Shown in pieces: positions 1-7,989 of a DNA stretch of 8,444 nt. The stretch covers positions 1-8,444 of the forward strand of contig SLPR01000331.1 in NCBI GenBank assembly GCA_007131895.1. The letters run 5' to 3'. The notes beneath the pieces were generated by a model. It did not search any database. It was not told the origin of the DNA and worked only from the letters and a program-made list of their open reading frames with translations. Both the position numbers and the translations under genes were made by a program. How positions within the stretch are numbered: the first letter of the stretch is position 1; every line of letters starts with the position of its first letter. Origin of the DNA: Bacteroidales bacterium. Lineage in GTDB: Bacteria > Bacteroidota > Bacteroidia > Bacteroidales > UBA7960.

Positions 1-1258
1 TGAGAACTCCTCTTGTGGTTACGGTATTGGTTTCACCGCCGGGTGCAGAAATGTCAATCCAGTTTCCATAGTTGGAGTACCAGGATTTAGCATCCTGATT
101 ATTGGTAGCTGCCACAGAAAAGCAACCGGAATAGTATCCCGGGTAGTAGGCTGCAGAGGAGTTGCTGTTGCCGGCAGCAAATATGGTAATACCGCCGTCC
201 ATGGCTTCACCGCCTCCGTTTACATTGAAATAATCGATGGCATCGAGTACATTCTGCTCAAAAACGCCGGGCGAGGTATATCCCCATGAGTTCTGGCTGA
301 TGGCAGCCCCGTTGTCGGCAGCATACACCGGAGCAATATGAAACCCTCCGTTGCTACTGGCTGTAAATACCTGGCAAGACATCAGTCTTACACCATCATT
401 CTCGCCGGAACCCCCGGCAATACCCGCTACACCCAGGTTGTTGTTGCTTACAGCGGCAATGGTACCTGCCACGTGGGTTCCATGGTTGTGGGGTTGTATG
501 GTGGGTGAGTCGTTGACAAAATTATATCCTAACTGTGGCCACATGTTCCCGGCCAGATCGTTATGGTTGTAATCTATTCCTCCATCGATGATAGCTACAA
601 TAACGGCGGTATCTCCCTTTTCCAGTTCCCAGGCCTGTGTCAGGCTGATATCGGATCCGGGTGTGCCATTTTGCTGACCGGTATTATGATAATGCCATTG
701 GTTTCCAAATTGTGGATCGTTGGGGGTCCATTGAGGTGCGTTTTTCAATTGTTCAGCATCAACAAACCGGAAATCTTCATCGTTGTGGGTGCCGATAATT
801 TCTTTTACAAGCACCGGTTCGGCCACTTCCAGTTCCCTGATTCGGGCATACTGCTCAATTACTAAAGGGATGTCTGCTTTTTCGTCCAGCTCCAACCGAT
901 ACCAGAGGTGAAAACCCCAGGCTTTGTGTCTTTCGGTAAAACCGTTTTTGAAAGCTCCGGAGCTGAAGTGTTGTGCTGCAGATTTTGCTCCGTACAGTTC
1001 ATTGAGTCTGTCAAGCTGAGGGATGTGAAACCTTACAATGCCATTTTTGTCAATGTCAACAGGGTTTTGCTCAAGGTGTTTTGCATAATCAGCCTTGAAC
1101 TTAATCACAAGTTCCCCCTTGTGGTAGTCAGCTTCTGTTAATTGCTGGTAGTTAAGTACGGGTCTTTCTCCCCGTATTACGCGGTAATTCTCCCCGCCAT
1201 AAAGCCATGTTCCGGCTGAAAGGAACATGAGAAAAAAGTAAAAAATTCTCAAATGCAT
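1..1258 (-). CDS. Secreted subtilisin-like serine protease (S8 family), C-terminus cut by window edge
   Basis: Predicted exported endopeptidase, inferred to act in the periplasm or outside the cell. The frame is open from ATG at 1258 to the left edge, giving 419 residues and no stop. Residues 1-21 form a signal peptide (basic MHLR, then a hydrophobic stretch). Residues 45-170 look like a prodomain, beginning GELVIKFKADY. The peptidase domain starts near 180. The catalytic Asp is D225 in AIIDGGID, the catalytic His is H259 in HGTHVAGT, the substrate-cleft segment is SQNSWG (321-326), and the oxyanion-hole Asn is N364 in AAGN. The catalytic Ser (GTSMA motif) and any C-terminal sorting domain must lie beyond base 1. 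The gene follows the TolC-type gene after 65 bp without a clear terminator, so readthrough is possible. No other upstream start gives a better signal peptide. Family assignment is firm; the substrate cannot be told. Confidence 0.93.
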   Translation of the reverse strand, partial: MHLRIFYFFLMFLSAGTWLYGGENYRVIRGERPVLNYQQLTEADYHKGELVIKFKADYAKHLEQNPVDIDKNGIVRFHIPQLDRLNELYGAKSAAQHFSSGAFKNGFTERHKAWGFHLWYRLELDEKADIPLVIEQYARIRELEVAEPVLVKEIIGTHNDEDFRFVDAEQLKNAPQWTPNDPQFGNQWHYHNTGQQNGTPGSDISLTQAWELEKGDTAVIVAIIDGGIDYNHNDLAGNMWPQLGYNFVNDSPTIQPHNHGTHVAGTIAAVSNNNLGVAGIAGGSGENDGVRLMSCQVFTASSNGGFHIAPVYAADNGAAISQNSWGYTSPGVFEQNVLDAIDYFNVNGGGEAMDGGITIFAAGNSNSSAAYYPGYYSGCFSVAATNNQDAKSWYSNYGNWIDISAPGGETNTVTTRGVL

Positions 1259-1270
1259 GGGTTTTGGGTT
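1259..1270 (-). repeat. 12-bp leader motif, copy 1 (upstream of subtilase)
   Basis: On the minus strand AACCCAAAACCC directly abuts the ATG of the subtilase gene. The same 12 bases occur at 6901-6912, eight bases before the chosen adaptor start. Both copies are preceded by a CATA sequence and followed within a few bases by ATGCA. The identity is seen directly; any role, for example in translation initiation, is inference and chance is possible. Confidence 0.3.
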
Positions 1271-1323
1271 TATAGTTATGCCGTAAAAATAGTCAAATTA
1301 TTTCTACCAGTATAAATGCGTTT

Positions 1324-2658
1324 CTACAAAATTTTTCCCATTAACTCTCCGCTGAGACGGAAAATGTCTACTTCCAGGCTTTTCAGAGAAAAAAGCAATT
1401 CGATTTTTTGATTTTGTACCCTAAGCGAGCTCAATTGTGCCTGTCTGAATTCAAAACCACTGATGGCTCCGGCCTGCAGTTGCTCTTCTGCAATAACCAG
1501 TGAGTTTTCAGCAGCCTTCAGGCTTTGGTCAAGAAGTTTATACTGGGTTAAATACGAATTGTACCGGTTTATCAGACTTGCTATTTGTGATGTCAGCATC
1601 GAACGTACATCCATGGTGGATAGTTCTGAACTTTCTTTCACAAGCATTGCATTGCGTATCCTTGTATTTTGCAGCCCTCCGTCATAAAGGTTAAAGCGCA
1701 CCCTTACACCATATTGTCCTCCCAGTGCAGTGGAAGATTCCAGGAAACCCACTTCATTGGTTTGGTTGGAGTATGAGTAATTGCCAAACAAACTCACTAC
1801 CGGATAACGAGCCGATCTTTCTATCCTTATCGTTGATTCAGCAATCATTTCTTCCAGGCGTGCCCTTTCCAGATCCAGGTTGGAGGCTATTGCCTTTTCC
1901 ACCAGTTCATCCATGGTGTCCACCCCCATCAAATCAATAGCAGAAGCTGAAGGAGCAAATTCAAAGCCCGGATCACGGTTGGTAATCCGGTTGATTTGTA
2001 TTTGCAGTTCTTTCACCTGCATGGTTCGCATGGCCACCATGGCACTGTCGGAATTGTAATCAATCAATGCCTGCTGGTAAAGCAATGCATTGCCGGTTCC
2101 TACATTGCGTTTTTGTTCTTCAAGTTGTAGCCGGAAGGCTGAAACTTCCAACGATTTCTTTACCGTTTCCAGTACCTCTTTTTCCATCAGAAGCTGGTAA
2201 TACAGCCGGGTAATATCGGCAAGGGTTTGTTCAATAAAAAACCGCGTGTCGTTGTTGCTCAGTTGTTCGAGGTGGTTAAGGCGCTCGCGCCGGGCAAACA
2301 TCCTGAAACCGTCAAATACAGTCCAGTTAAGTTCAATGATGGCATCCTGCCTGGTGCTGCGGGCATTGTCTCCACTTCGCACATCCCCATTGAAAAAGAT
2401 TTGTTCCGTATTCTGGATGCCCTGAAAAGCGTCCCCTCGCAAATCTACCGATGGCAAAAAGCCGGCATTGCCCAATGTATTATTGTTTCGGGCCATTTGT
2501 TCGGTATTGCGGATTACCTGAAGCTGATAGTTTTCCTGCAGTGTGCGGTCAATAAGTTCTTCCAGCGATAAAGTCTGCTGTGAGAAGACCGGCAGGATGG
2601 ATAAGTATATCAGGAGCAAAGTACTAATGCCTTGGTATCTGAATCTGGTTGTGTTCAT
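1324..2658 (-). CDS. TolC-family outer-membrane efflux channel
   Basis: Outer-membrane exit duct of the tripartite pump encoded just upstream. It should trimerise into a beta-barrel with a long periplasmic alpha-helical tunnel. The 444-residue length is normal for the family. Residues 1-26 form a signal peptide ending VFS before QQTLSLEEL. The mature protein shows the expected internal duplication: each half has a strand segment (AGFLPSVDLRG near 65-75 and ARYPVVSLFG near 283-292), then an aromatic-DG motif (VFDG 114-117, LYDG 324-327). Each is followed by a long helical stretch (about 120-225 and 335-440). The start follows the transporter stop by 65 bp, with an A/T-rich leader and no Shine-Dalgarno, as is usual in Bacteroidota. 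The frame upstream of this ATG contains no other ATG before an in-frame stop. Third gene of the operon; substrate unknown. Confidence 0.95.
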   Translation of the reverse strand: MNTTRFRYQGISTLLLIYLSILPVFSQQTLSLEELIDRTLQENYQLQVIRNTEQMARNNNTLGNAGFLPSVDLRGDAFQGIQNTEQIFFNGDVRSGDNARSTRQDAIIELNWTVFDGFRMFARRERLNHLEQLSNNDTRFFIEQTLADITRLYYQLLMEKEVLETVKKSLEVSAFRLQLEEQKRNVGTGNALLYQQALIDYNSDSAMVAMRTMQVKELQIQINRITNRDPGFEFAPSASAIDLMGVDTMDELVEKAIASNLDLERARLEEMIAESTIRIERSARYPVVSLFGNYSYSNQTNEVGFLESSTALGGQYGVRVRFNLYDGGLQNTRIRNAMLVKESSELSTMDVRSMLTSQIASLINRYNSYLTQYKLLDQSLKAAENSLVIAEEQLQAGAISGFEFRQAQLSSLRVQNQKIELLFSLKSLEVDIFRLSGELMGKIL

Positions 2659-2723
2659 GGAGAATAGATTGATATTTTTTAATCGATGACCGGGAAGTGT
2701 CTTTGGGTATTTCAGTTACCTTG

Positions 2724-5700
2724 TTATTTATCTGTAATGCTTTCCTGGCCATCTTCTTCAGTTACAAAAGTTCTCTTTTTTGAAGCAATAAAAGTATAGA
2801 GTGCCGGAATGATAAACAAGGTGAGGATAAGAGAAAACAGCAGGCCACCAATAATTACCACTCCCATGGGTACACGACTGTTGGATGTTCCCCCGAGGGA
2901 AATGACCAGGGGTAGCGCTCCAAGGGCAGTAGCGAGGCTTGTCATGATAATGGGACGGACTCTTTCTGCTGCTGCCTCCATAACGGCTTCCATGCGTTCC
3001 ATTCCTTCCAGCCGTTTCTGGTTGGCAAATTCCACAATTAAAATTCCGTTTTTGGTTACAATCCCCACCAGCACTATCATCCCGATCTGACTGAATATAT
3101 TGATGGTTTGCCCGAAAACCCATAATGAAAGCAATGCTCCGGTAAGGGCAAGGGGTACCGTAAACATAATGGTCAGGGGGTCGCGGAAGCTTTCAAATTG
3201 AGCTGCCAGGGTAAGATAAATGAGGATAAGGGCAAACAAAAAAACCAGCAGCAGGTTGTCTGCACTTTCAGCGTAATCGGCTGATGTTCCGGTGAGCGCG
3301 GTAAAGAAGCTTTCATCCAGCACCCTTGCAGCAATTTCATCCATGGCATCTATACCGTCGCCCAGGGTGTAACCCGATGCTGTGGAAGCCGAAATAGTAG
3401 CAGAAGAATACCGGTTGAAGCGCAAGAGCTGCGGTGGAAGACTTTCCTGGCGGAAGCTAACAACATTCTCCAGGGAAACCATCGCTCCGGAGGTTGTGCG
3501 CACCCGTATGTCAGAAATGCTTTCAGGTGTACCCCGCTGATGTCTTTCAGCCTGCGCGATAACGAAATACTGTTTCCCGTCGCGAATAAAGAATCCTACC
3601 CGTTGTTCACTGAAATAGGTTTGCAGGGTTTCGGCAATATCTCTTACGCTGATACCCATATCAAATGCTTTTTCGCGATCAATATCAAGCACCAGCTCAG
3701 GTTTGGTAAAGCGCAGATCCACATCCACCACATCGAAAGCAGGGTGTTGCCGGGCCTCGTTAAGAAATTCGGGCAGGAATTCCTCCAGTTTCTGTAAATT
3801 GGGTGCCTGCAATACATATTGCACCGGCAATGCTCTTCCTCCTCCTGATCCCCCGCTGATAGTAGGTTGTTGAACCACAAAACTGCTGGCCAGATTATAC
3901 CTGGCAAGCAATGGGCGTAGTTCATCGGCCAGTTCCATCTGGGTTTTGCCCCGCTCATTGGGTGGAGCAAGCATCAGACGAATAAAGCCTGAGTTGACAG
4001 AAACCGATGCTCCGAAGCCGGGAGAAGTAACCGACAAGAGATATTCCACTTCCGGCAGGGTATCCACAAGCTCAATGAGCTGAAGCTGGTAGGAATCCAT
4101 CATTTCATACGAAAGTCCTTCGGGTGCTGTGCTGATGATGGTCATGGCGCTTTTGTCATCCAGAGGGGTCAACTCGGCCTGCAGGTTGGTAAAGAGAAGA
4201 TATATTCCCACAGCCATTACAATAACGGCAGGGAAAGACCAGGCCCTGTAGCGCATAAACCTTTTCAACCAGCCGGGATAACGGGTAAGAATGTAGTCGA
4301 TGGGCATTCTTACATATTTCAAAGACCGGTATTCCTGTTTTGACTTTGTCAGCATTCTTGAAGAAAGCATTACCGTAAAGGTCAGAGATATGAAGGTGGA
4401 GATGATAACAGCTCCCGATACCACCATGGCGAACTCCCTGAAAAGTCGTCCGGTAAGTCCCTGCATAAAAAAGATGGGGAGAAAAACACTGATAAGGGTA
4501 ACTGTGGTGGCAATGATAGCGAAAAATACCTGCCGCGCACCCTTGAAGGCTGCCTGGATGGGGTTCATTCCCTGTTCAATTTTCGCGTAGATGTTTTCCA
4601 TCATAACAATGGCATCGTCCACCACAAGACCCGTGGCCAGCAGCAAGCCCAGCAGGGTTAGTACATTGATGGAAAACCCTGCCATATACAAGAAGGCAAA
4701 ACTTCCCAGTAATGAAATGGGAATGGTGATAATGGGAATGAAAGTGGTTCGGAAGCTTCTAAGAAAGATGAATATTATGAGCAGTACAAGAAAAAATGCC
4801 ACCAGGATAGTATACTGTACATCCCGGATGGATCTTCTGATACTATTGGTAATATCCAGCCCTACTCCAATGGTAATATCGTCGGGTATTTCCAGTTGCA
4901 TTTGTTCAACCCTTCGCTGGGCTTCATCTACAATTTCAATAAAGTTGGAACCAGGTTGCGGTTGCATGGCAACTCCCACCATAGGAATGGCATTGTTGCC
5001 CCGCAGGATGGATTTTTCATTCTGGGCACCCAGTACCGCTCTTCCCACATCCTGCAGGCGGATCAGGGTATTGTCGCGCCGGGCGATTATCAGGTTGTCA
5101 TATTCTTCTTCGGTGTTGAGCCGCCCGTAGGTTTGAATGGTAATGTAGGTTCTGTCCCCTTCAATCTGACCGGAGGGTAGTTCCACGTTCTGACTGCTGA
5201 GCGCATTGCGGATGTCGGCAGGGGTGATGTTGAAGGCATCCATCTTTTCCACATCCAGAATAAGGCGCATGGCATATCGTTTTTGCCCCCAGATGTTGAT
5301 TTGGCTCACCCCTTCAATGGTTTGCAGGCGCTCAGCAAACACGTTGTCGGCAATTTCAGTGAGTTCAAGCAGGCTGCGCTGGTCGCTGGAAAGGGTAACT
5401 GTGTAAATGGTTTGAGCATCGGCATCGGCCTTTGAAACAATGGGCGGGTCGGCATCGGGCGGCAGGTTGCGCACTGCCTGGGCAACGCGGTCGCGCACAT
5501 CGTTGGCAGCGTTGTCAAGGTTCCTGCCAAGCTCAAACTCTACTGTAATGGTGCTGCGTCCGGTGGAAGAAATAGAACTGATTCTTTTGATACCATCTAC
5601 CCGGTTTACTGATTCTTCCAGGGGTTCGGTAATCTGTGATTCAATAATCTGGGCGTTGGCGCCGGTGTAGTCGGTTCGAACGGTTATAATGGGCGGGTCA

Positions 5701-5819
5701 ACACTGGGGTACTCGCGAACCCCCAGGCTGAAAAATGCTACCAGCCCGAAAATAACAATGGCAATGGCAAACACACTGGCCAGTACCGGTCTTTTAATGC
5801 TTATATCGGACAAGGTCAT
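2724..5819 (-). CDS. RND efflux transporter, HAE1 (AcrB-like) type
   Basis: Inner-membrane proton/drug antiporter that should export hydrophobic or amphiphilic compounds through the adaptor and TolC-type channel encoded beside it. At 1031 residues it is close to AcrB (1049). The first membrane helix is at about 10-32, followed by a porter domain. Helices 2-6 lie at about 333-490, a second periplasmic domain at about 550-850, and the last helices at about 855-1015. Proton-relay residues are present: D401 and D402 in GLVVDDAIVMMEN, K923 in TKNGILIVEF, and R953 and T960 in RVRPIIMTS, matching AcrB D407, D408, K940, R971 and T978. The helix-4 sequence fits the HAE1 drug class better than heavy-metal (HME) transporters. 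A Gly-rich loop (655-661) is common in this family. Its ATG overlaps the adaptor stop as ATGA (5816-5819), implying translational coupling. Intact; exact substrates cannot be read from sequence. Confidence 0.97.
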   Translation of the reverse strand: MTLSDISIKRPVLASVFAIAIVIFGLVAFFSLGVREYPSVDPPIITVRTDYTGANAQIIESQITEPLEESVNRVDGIKRISSISSTGRSTITVEFELGRNLDNAANDVRDRVAQAVRNLPPDADPPIVSKADADAQTIYTVTLSSDQRSLLELTEIADNVFAERLQTIEGVSQINIWGQKRYAMRLILDVEKMDAFNITPADIRNALSSQNVELPSGQIEGDRTYITIQTYGRLNTEEEYDNLIIARRDNTLIRLQDVGRAVLGAQNEKSILRGNNAIPMVGVAMQPQPGSNFIEIVDEAQRRVEQMQLEIPDDITIGVGLDITNSIRRSIRDVQYTILVAFFLVLLIIFIFLRSFRTTFIPIITIPISLLGSFAFLYMAGFSINVLTLLGLLLATGLVVDDAIVMMENIYAKIEQGMNPIQAAFKGARQVFFAIIATTVTLISVFLPIFFMQGLTGRLFREFAMVVSGAVIISTFISLTFTVMLSSRMLTKSKQEYRSLKYVRMPIDYILTRYPGWLKRFMRYRAWSFPAVIVMAVGIYLLFTNLQAELTPLDDKSAMTIISTAPEGLSYEMMDSYQLQLIELVDTLPEVEYLLSVTSPGFGASVSVNSGFIRLMLAPPNERGKTQMELADELRPLLARYNLASSFVVQQPTISGGSGGGRALPVQYVLQAPNLQKLEEFLPEFLNEARQHPAFDVVDVDLRFTKPELVLDIDREKAFDMGISVRDIAETLQTYFSEQRVGFFIRDGKQYFVIAQAERHQRGTPESISDIRVRTTSGAMVSLENVVSFRQESLPPQLLRFNRYSSATISASTASGYTLGDGIDAMDEIAARVLDESFFTALTGTSADYAESADNLLLVFLFALILIYLTLAAQFESFRDPLTIMFTVPLALTGALLSLWVFGQTINIFSQIGMIVLVGIVTKNGILIVEFANQKRLEGMERMEAVMEAAAERVRPIIMTSLATALGALPLVISLGGTSNSRVPMGVVIIGGLLFSLILTLFIIPALYTFIASKKRTFVTEEDGQESITDK

Positions 5820-6892
5820 CGGCCGGCCTCCTGGTTTAGATTCCTGATTTGCACATCGCTGCCATCGCGAATTCCCATCAAACCGGTAAGCATAATAGTG
5901 TCCCCTTCCTGCAGTCCGTCAAGAATCATTACTCTTCCCCGGGTTGATGTGCCGATTTCAACCTCGCGGCGCTGAGCTTTCCCTTCGCGCACAAGGTACA
6001 CTACCTGGGCATTCAATTCTGAGATAATCGATTCTGTGGGTATGAGAATGGCATTTTCGTTTTGCTCTGCATCTATTATTACACGGATAAAGTCGCCAGG
6101 GATGAACTTTTGTTCCTCATTGTCAAGGATGCCGCGCAGCCTGAGGTTTCGGGTATTGGCATTGATAAAAGGTTCCATCGCGTATACCCTGGCAAGGATA
6201 GAATCGGAGGAAGAAGAGGAGATTACCATAACTTCCATTCCTTTTTGGGCAATGGCAGCATAGCGTGCTGGAATGTCAAAGTTTATTTTCAGTTGCCTGG
6301 TTTGCACCAGCCGGGTAATTATTTCGCCCTGTGATAGGTATGCTCCTGGGCTAAAGTCGCGCATTCCCAGTCTACCGCTGAAGGGGGCTCTGATATTTGC
6401 CAGGTCAATGCGTACATGCAACTCTTCAATGCGGGCTTCCAGATCGCTTACGGTGGCGAAAGCCTGATCTACGCTCTCCTGGCTGGCACCTTCAATTTCG
6501 AGTAACCTGTTTCTACGTTCCAGTTCACTTTGGGCGGAAACCAGTTGTGCTTCCAGGCCTTTTTTCTGTGCCTGCCAGGTGCGGCTGTCGATTTCAACCA
6601 GCAATGCTCCTTCCCGTACATATTCTCCTTCGTTGAAATGAATCCTGTGAACATTTCCTGCCACGGGCGTGCGTAATTCTACTGATTCGTAGGGCATCAA
6701 TTCGCCCGTTGAACGAATGGTGATGGTATGGGATTCGGTTTCTATCCGGTAACCTTCAGCGCTTGTGGCACGCGGCCCCTGCCGGGAAGAACTGTTATCC
6801 GACGAACAGGATATCATCAGTATTCCAATATACAAAAACAGCCATTGGATTATATGGGTTCTTGTTTTTTGTAAAAGAGGATATTTCAACAT
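5816..6892 (-). CDS. RND efflux periplasmic adaptor (membrane fusion protein), lipoprotein
   Basis: Links the RND transporter to the TolC-type channel in the periplasm. With the start at 6892 the protein has 358 residues and opens with a lipoprotein signal: basic N-terminus, hydrophobic core WLFLYIGILMIS, then Cys29 as the lipidation site. The frame is open up to an ATG at 7024, but that would add 44 hydrophilic residues before the signal and place the start inside an inverted repeat, so 6892 is preferred. Domains: first half of the lipoyl-like domain about 67-103 (TPVAGNVHRIHFNEGEYV), alpha-helical hairpin about 104-163, second lipoyl half about 164-198 (IRAPFSGRLGMRDFSPGAYL), beta-barrel about 200-275, membrane-proximal domain about 280-350. 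A run of five serines (225-229) lies in the barrel. First gene of the pump operon, overlapping the transporter by four bases. Confidence 0.95.
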   Translation of the reverse strand: MLKYPLLQKTRTHIIQWLFLYIGILMISCSSDNSSSRQGPRATSAEGYRIETESHTITIRSTGELMPYESVELRTPVAGNVHRIHFNEGEYVREGALLVEIDSRTWQAQKKGLEAQLVSAQSELERRNRLLEIEGASQESVDQAFATVSDLEARIEELHVRIDLANIRAPFSGRLGMRDFSPGAYLSQGEIITRLVQTRQLKINFDIPARYAAIAQKGMEVMVISSSSSDSILARVYAMEPFINANTRNLRLRGILDNEEQKFIPGDFIRVIIDAEQNENAILIPTESIISELNAQVVYLVREGKAQRREVEIGTSTRGRVMILDGLQEGDTIMLTGLMGIRDGSDVQIRNLNQEAGR

Positions 6893-6900
6893 TGCATTCA

Positions 6901-6912
6901 GGGTTTTGGGTT
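6901..6912 (-). repeat. 12-bp leader motif, copy 2 (upstream of adaptor gene)
   Basis: AACCCAAAACCC on the minus strand, eight bases before the chosen adaptor start at 6892 and identical to 1259-1270. The intervening bases contain an ATG whose frame stops after three codons (ATG CAA TGT TGA) and overlaps the real start. Function unknown. Confidence 0.3.
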
Positions 6913-7013
6913 GAGGTATGGGGTGAATACCCCGGGACGTTGTGTTCTTTGGGATAGGCACTTCAAAACCACTATGGTTTATTGTGCATATTTTAAACAC
7001 TTTAGTAAACATC

Positions 7014-7036
7014 CCTGTAAGCATATAGTTTACAGG
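7014..7036. promoter_or_regulatory. Inverted repeat, candidate operator for the efflux operon
   Basis: Perfect 7-bp arms CCTGTAA and TTACAGG (7014-7020 and 7030-7036) flank a 9-base A/T-rich spacer. The site lies about 120 bp upstream of the adaptor start at 6892, in the only large gap before the pump operon. Such dyads commonly bind dimeric repressors (TetR or MarR type) of efflux pumps, but no regulator gene is visible here. The dyad is seen directly; its role is inference. The rest of the 6893-7118 gap holds the leader motif at 6901-6912 and a small palindrome at 7061-7071; no clear promoter could be picked. Confidence 0.3.
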
Positions 7037-7060
7037 TGAAAATGTTTTTTAACACTATTA

Positions 7061-7071
7061 TGATGTCATCA
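7061..7071. promoter_or_regulatory. Small palindrome TGATGTCATCA
   Basis: Five-base arms around one central base, 25 bp farther from the adaptor gene than the 7014-7036 dyad. It resembles a short dimer-binding site, but an 11-bp palindrome can easily arise by chance. No regulator is identified. Confidence 0.15.
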
Positions 7072-7118
7072 CTTCGGGTTTTTATGTGGTAGGATGTGAT
7101 GGCTTTGCTATAATCCTG

Positions 7119-7850
7119 TCAGCCCTTCGGGCTTTCACTGCCTTGCGGGATGAATTTCCAGAGGGTAATTACAGCCATGATGCCAATGGCCAGGTAGGCC
7201 GCAGTTACAATAGCAGGATGATGGCCCGTTTGCCTGATGACAATGCCCGCGAATGCCCAGATAACTGCCAGGCCCATAAAGGGATTGTTTAATCTTACCA
7301 GGGTTGCAGCGGTAATGAGCAATCCTGCCGCAATCATGATAATGGTCCATGTTTGTTGGGAAATGCTCCATCCACCCCAGTTTACAGCTACCAGAACAGC
7401 CGTTACATTGGCAATGGTAGCAATGCAAATCCAACCCAGGTAAATGCCAAAGGCCGCTTTTATAAAGCCAGGGGGGAGATGCTGAATTTTGGTGCCGATC
7501 AATACAAGGCTTGCCAGGATACCAAGCATAATCAGCAATGACAGGGAAAGTTTTTCATAATGCCATGCTACAATCCATAATCCATTCAAAAGGCTGCTCA
7601 GGGCAAATGCCCACCCGATGGCTTCTATGACTTCACGGTTGCCCTGGCGAAACTGAATTACCACAAAAACCAGCAGCAGAAGATAAATGATGCCCCAGAT
7701 GGAAAAGGTAATTCCGGCAGGAACAAAAAGATTGGGATACTGGGCTGAGAGTTCACCGGTGGTTTTGTCATTCAAAGGCAATGCATTGGCCAGGTAATTC
7801 ATCACTATCATCAGGCCAAAAAAAACGAGGTTTACAATCTTCAGGTTCAT
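7119..7850 (-). CDS. TspO/MBR-like (tryptophan-rich sensory protein-like) multipass membrane protein
   Basis: Inner-membrane protein of 243 residues from the ATG at 7850. About eight hydrophobic helices are visible: roughly 4-22, 42-67, 75-96, 101-119, 132-156, 167-184, 190-206 and 214-232. TspO-like signatures are PAGITFSIWGIIYLLL (44-59), resembling the Pro-Gly...Trp...Tyr-Leu motif of TspO helix 1, and YLGWICIATIAN (137-148), resembling its Trp...Ala...Asn motif. Classical TspO has five helices and about 160 residues, so this is the longer, divergent group often labelled tryptophan-rich sensory protein. Biochemical role is uncertain; TspO relatives bind tetrapyrroles and lipids. The frame continues upstream to an ATG at 7970, but those 40 extra residues are hydrophilic and precede the first helix. 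A possible promoter at 7870-7898 also favours 7850. It ends in a short GC hairpin overlapping the stop codon. Confidence 0.7.
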   Translation of the reverse strand: MNLKIVNLVFFGLMIVMNYLANALPLNDKTTGELSAQYPNLFVPAGITFSIWGIIYLLLLVFVVIQFRQGNREVIEAIGWAFALSSLLNGLWIVAWHYEKLSLSLLIMLGILASLVLIGTKIQHLPPGFIKAAFGIYLGWICIATIANVTAVLVAVNWGGWSISQQTWTIIMIAAGLLITAATLVRLNNPFMGLAVIWAFAGIVIRQTGHHPAIVTAAYLAIGIMAVITLWKFIPQGSESPKG

Positions 7851-7869
7851 AGGCGCAGGTTTAATACTG

Positions 7870-7898
7870 CTAAGATAAAAATCTTTTCCTTCTTCAAA
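7870..7898 (-). promoter_or_regulatory. Possible Bacteroidota-type promoter for the TspO-like gene
   Basis: On the minus strand TTTG (7898-7895) is followed after 17 bases by TATCTTAG (7877-7870), near the Bacteroidota consensus TTTG / TAnnTTTG. Transcription would start about 15 bases before the ATG at 7850. If real, it makes the start at 7970 unlikely for this transcript. The match is imperfect and such A/T-rich patterns are frequent. Confidence 0.3.
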
Positions 7899-7989
7899 CC
7901 TCATTTTTACAAAATGATTCCGGATTTTTTCTCGTACACCCGCTGGGTTAAAAGAGTGATAAGAACCCATGGTTTGGCTTTACAGGGGT

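Noticed and set aside
1271..1323. Promoter for the subtilase (TAATTTG and TATTTTTA hexamer-like matches)
   Set aside because: No TTTG element sits at the 17-23 base spacing expected for Bacteroidota promoters; the nearest TTTTG is 26 bases from TAATTTG.
2227..2571. Plus-strand open frame of 114 codons within the TolC-type gene
   Set aside because: It lies wholly opposite a well-supported gene, resembles no family, and is explained as an antisense shadow.
4591..5130. Plus-strand open frame of 179 codons within the RND gene
   Set aside because: It is the antisense of a conserved transporter region. Its composition (rich in Ser, Arg and Met) is typical of a shadow frame and no motif is visible.
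7067..7101. CATCAC ... GTGATG inverted repeat upstream of the adaptor gene
   Set aside because: Six-base arms separated by 23 bases; too weak to tell from chance and overlapping the better palindrome at 7061-7071.
7121..7133. Hairpin AGCCC-TTC-GGGCT at the end of the TspO-like gene as an intrinsic terminator
   Set aside because: On the minus strand the stem overlaps the stop codon and is followed by GACAGGATTATAG, with no T-run, so it does not fit a Rho-independent terminator.
7086..7292. Plus-strand open frame straddling the end of the TspO-like gene
   Set aside because: It mostly overlaps the TspO-like coding region antisense and has no recognisable features or start signals.
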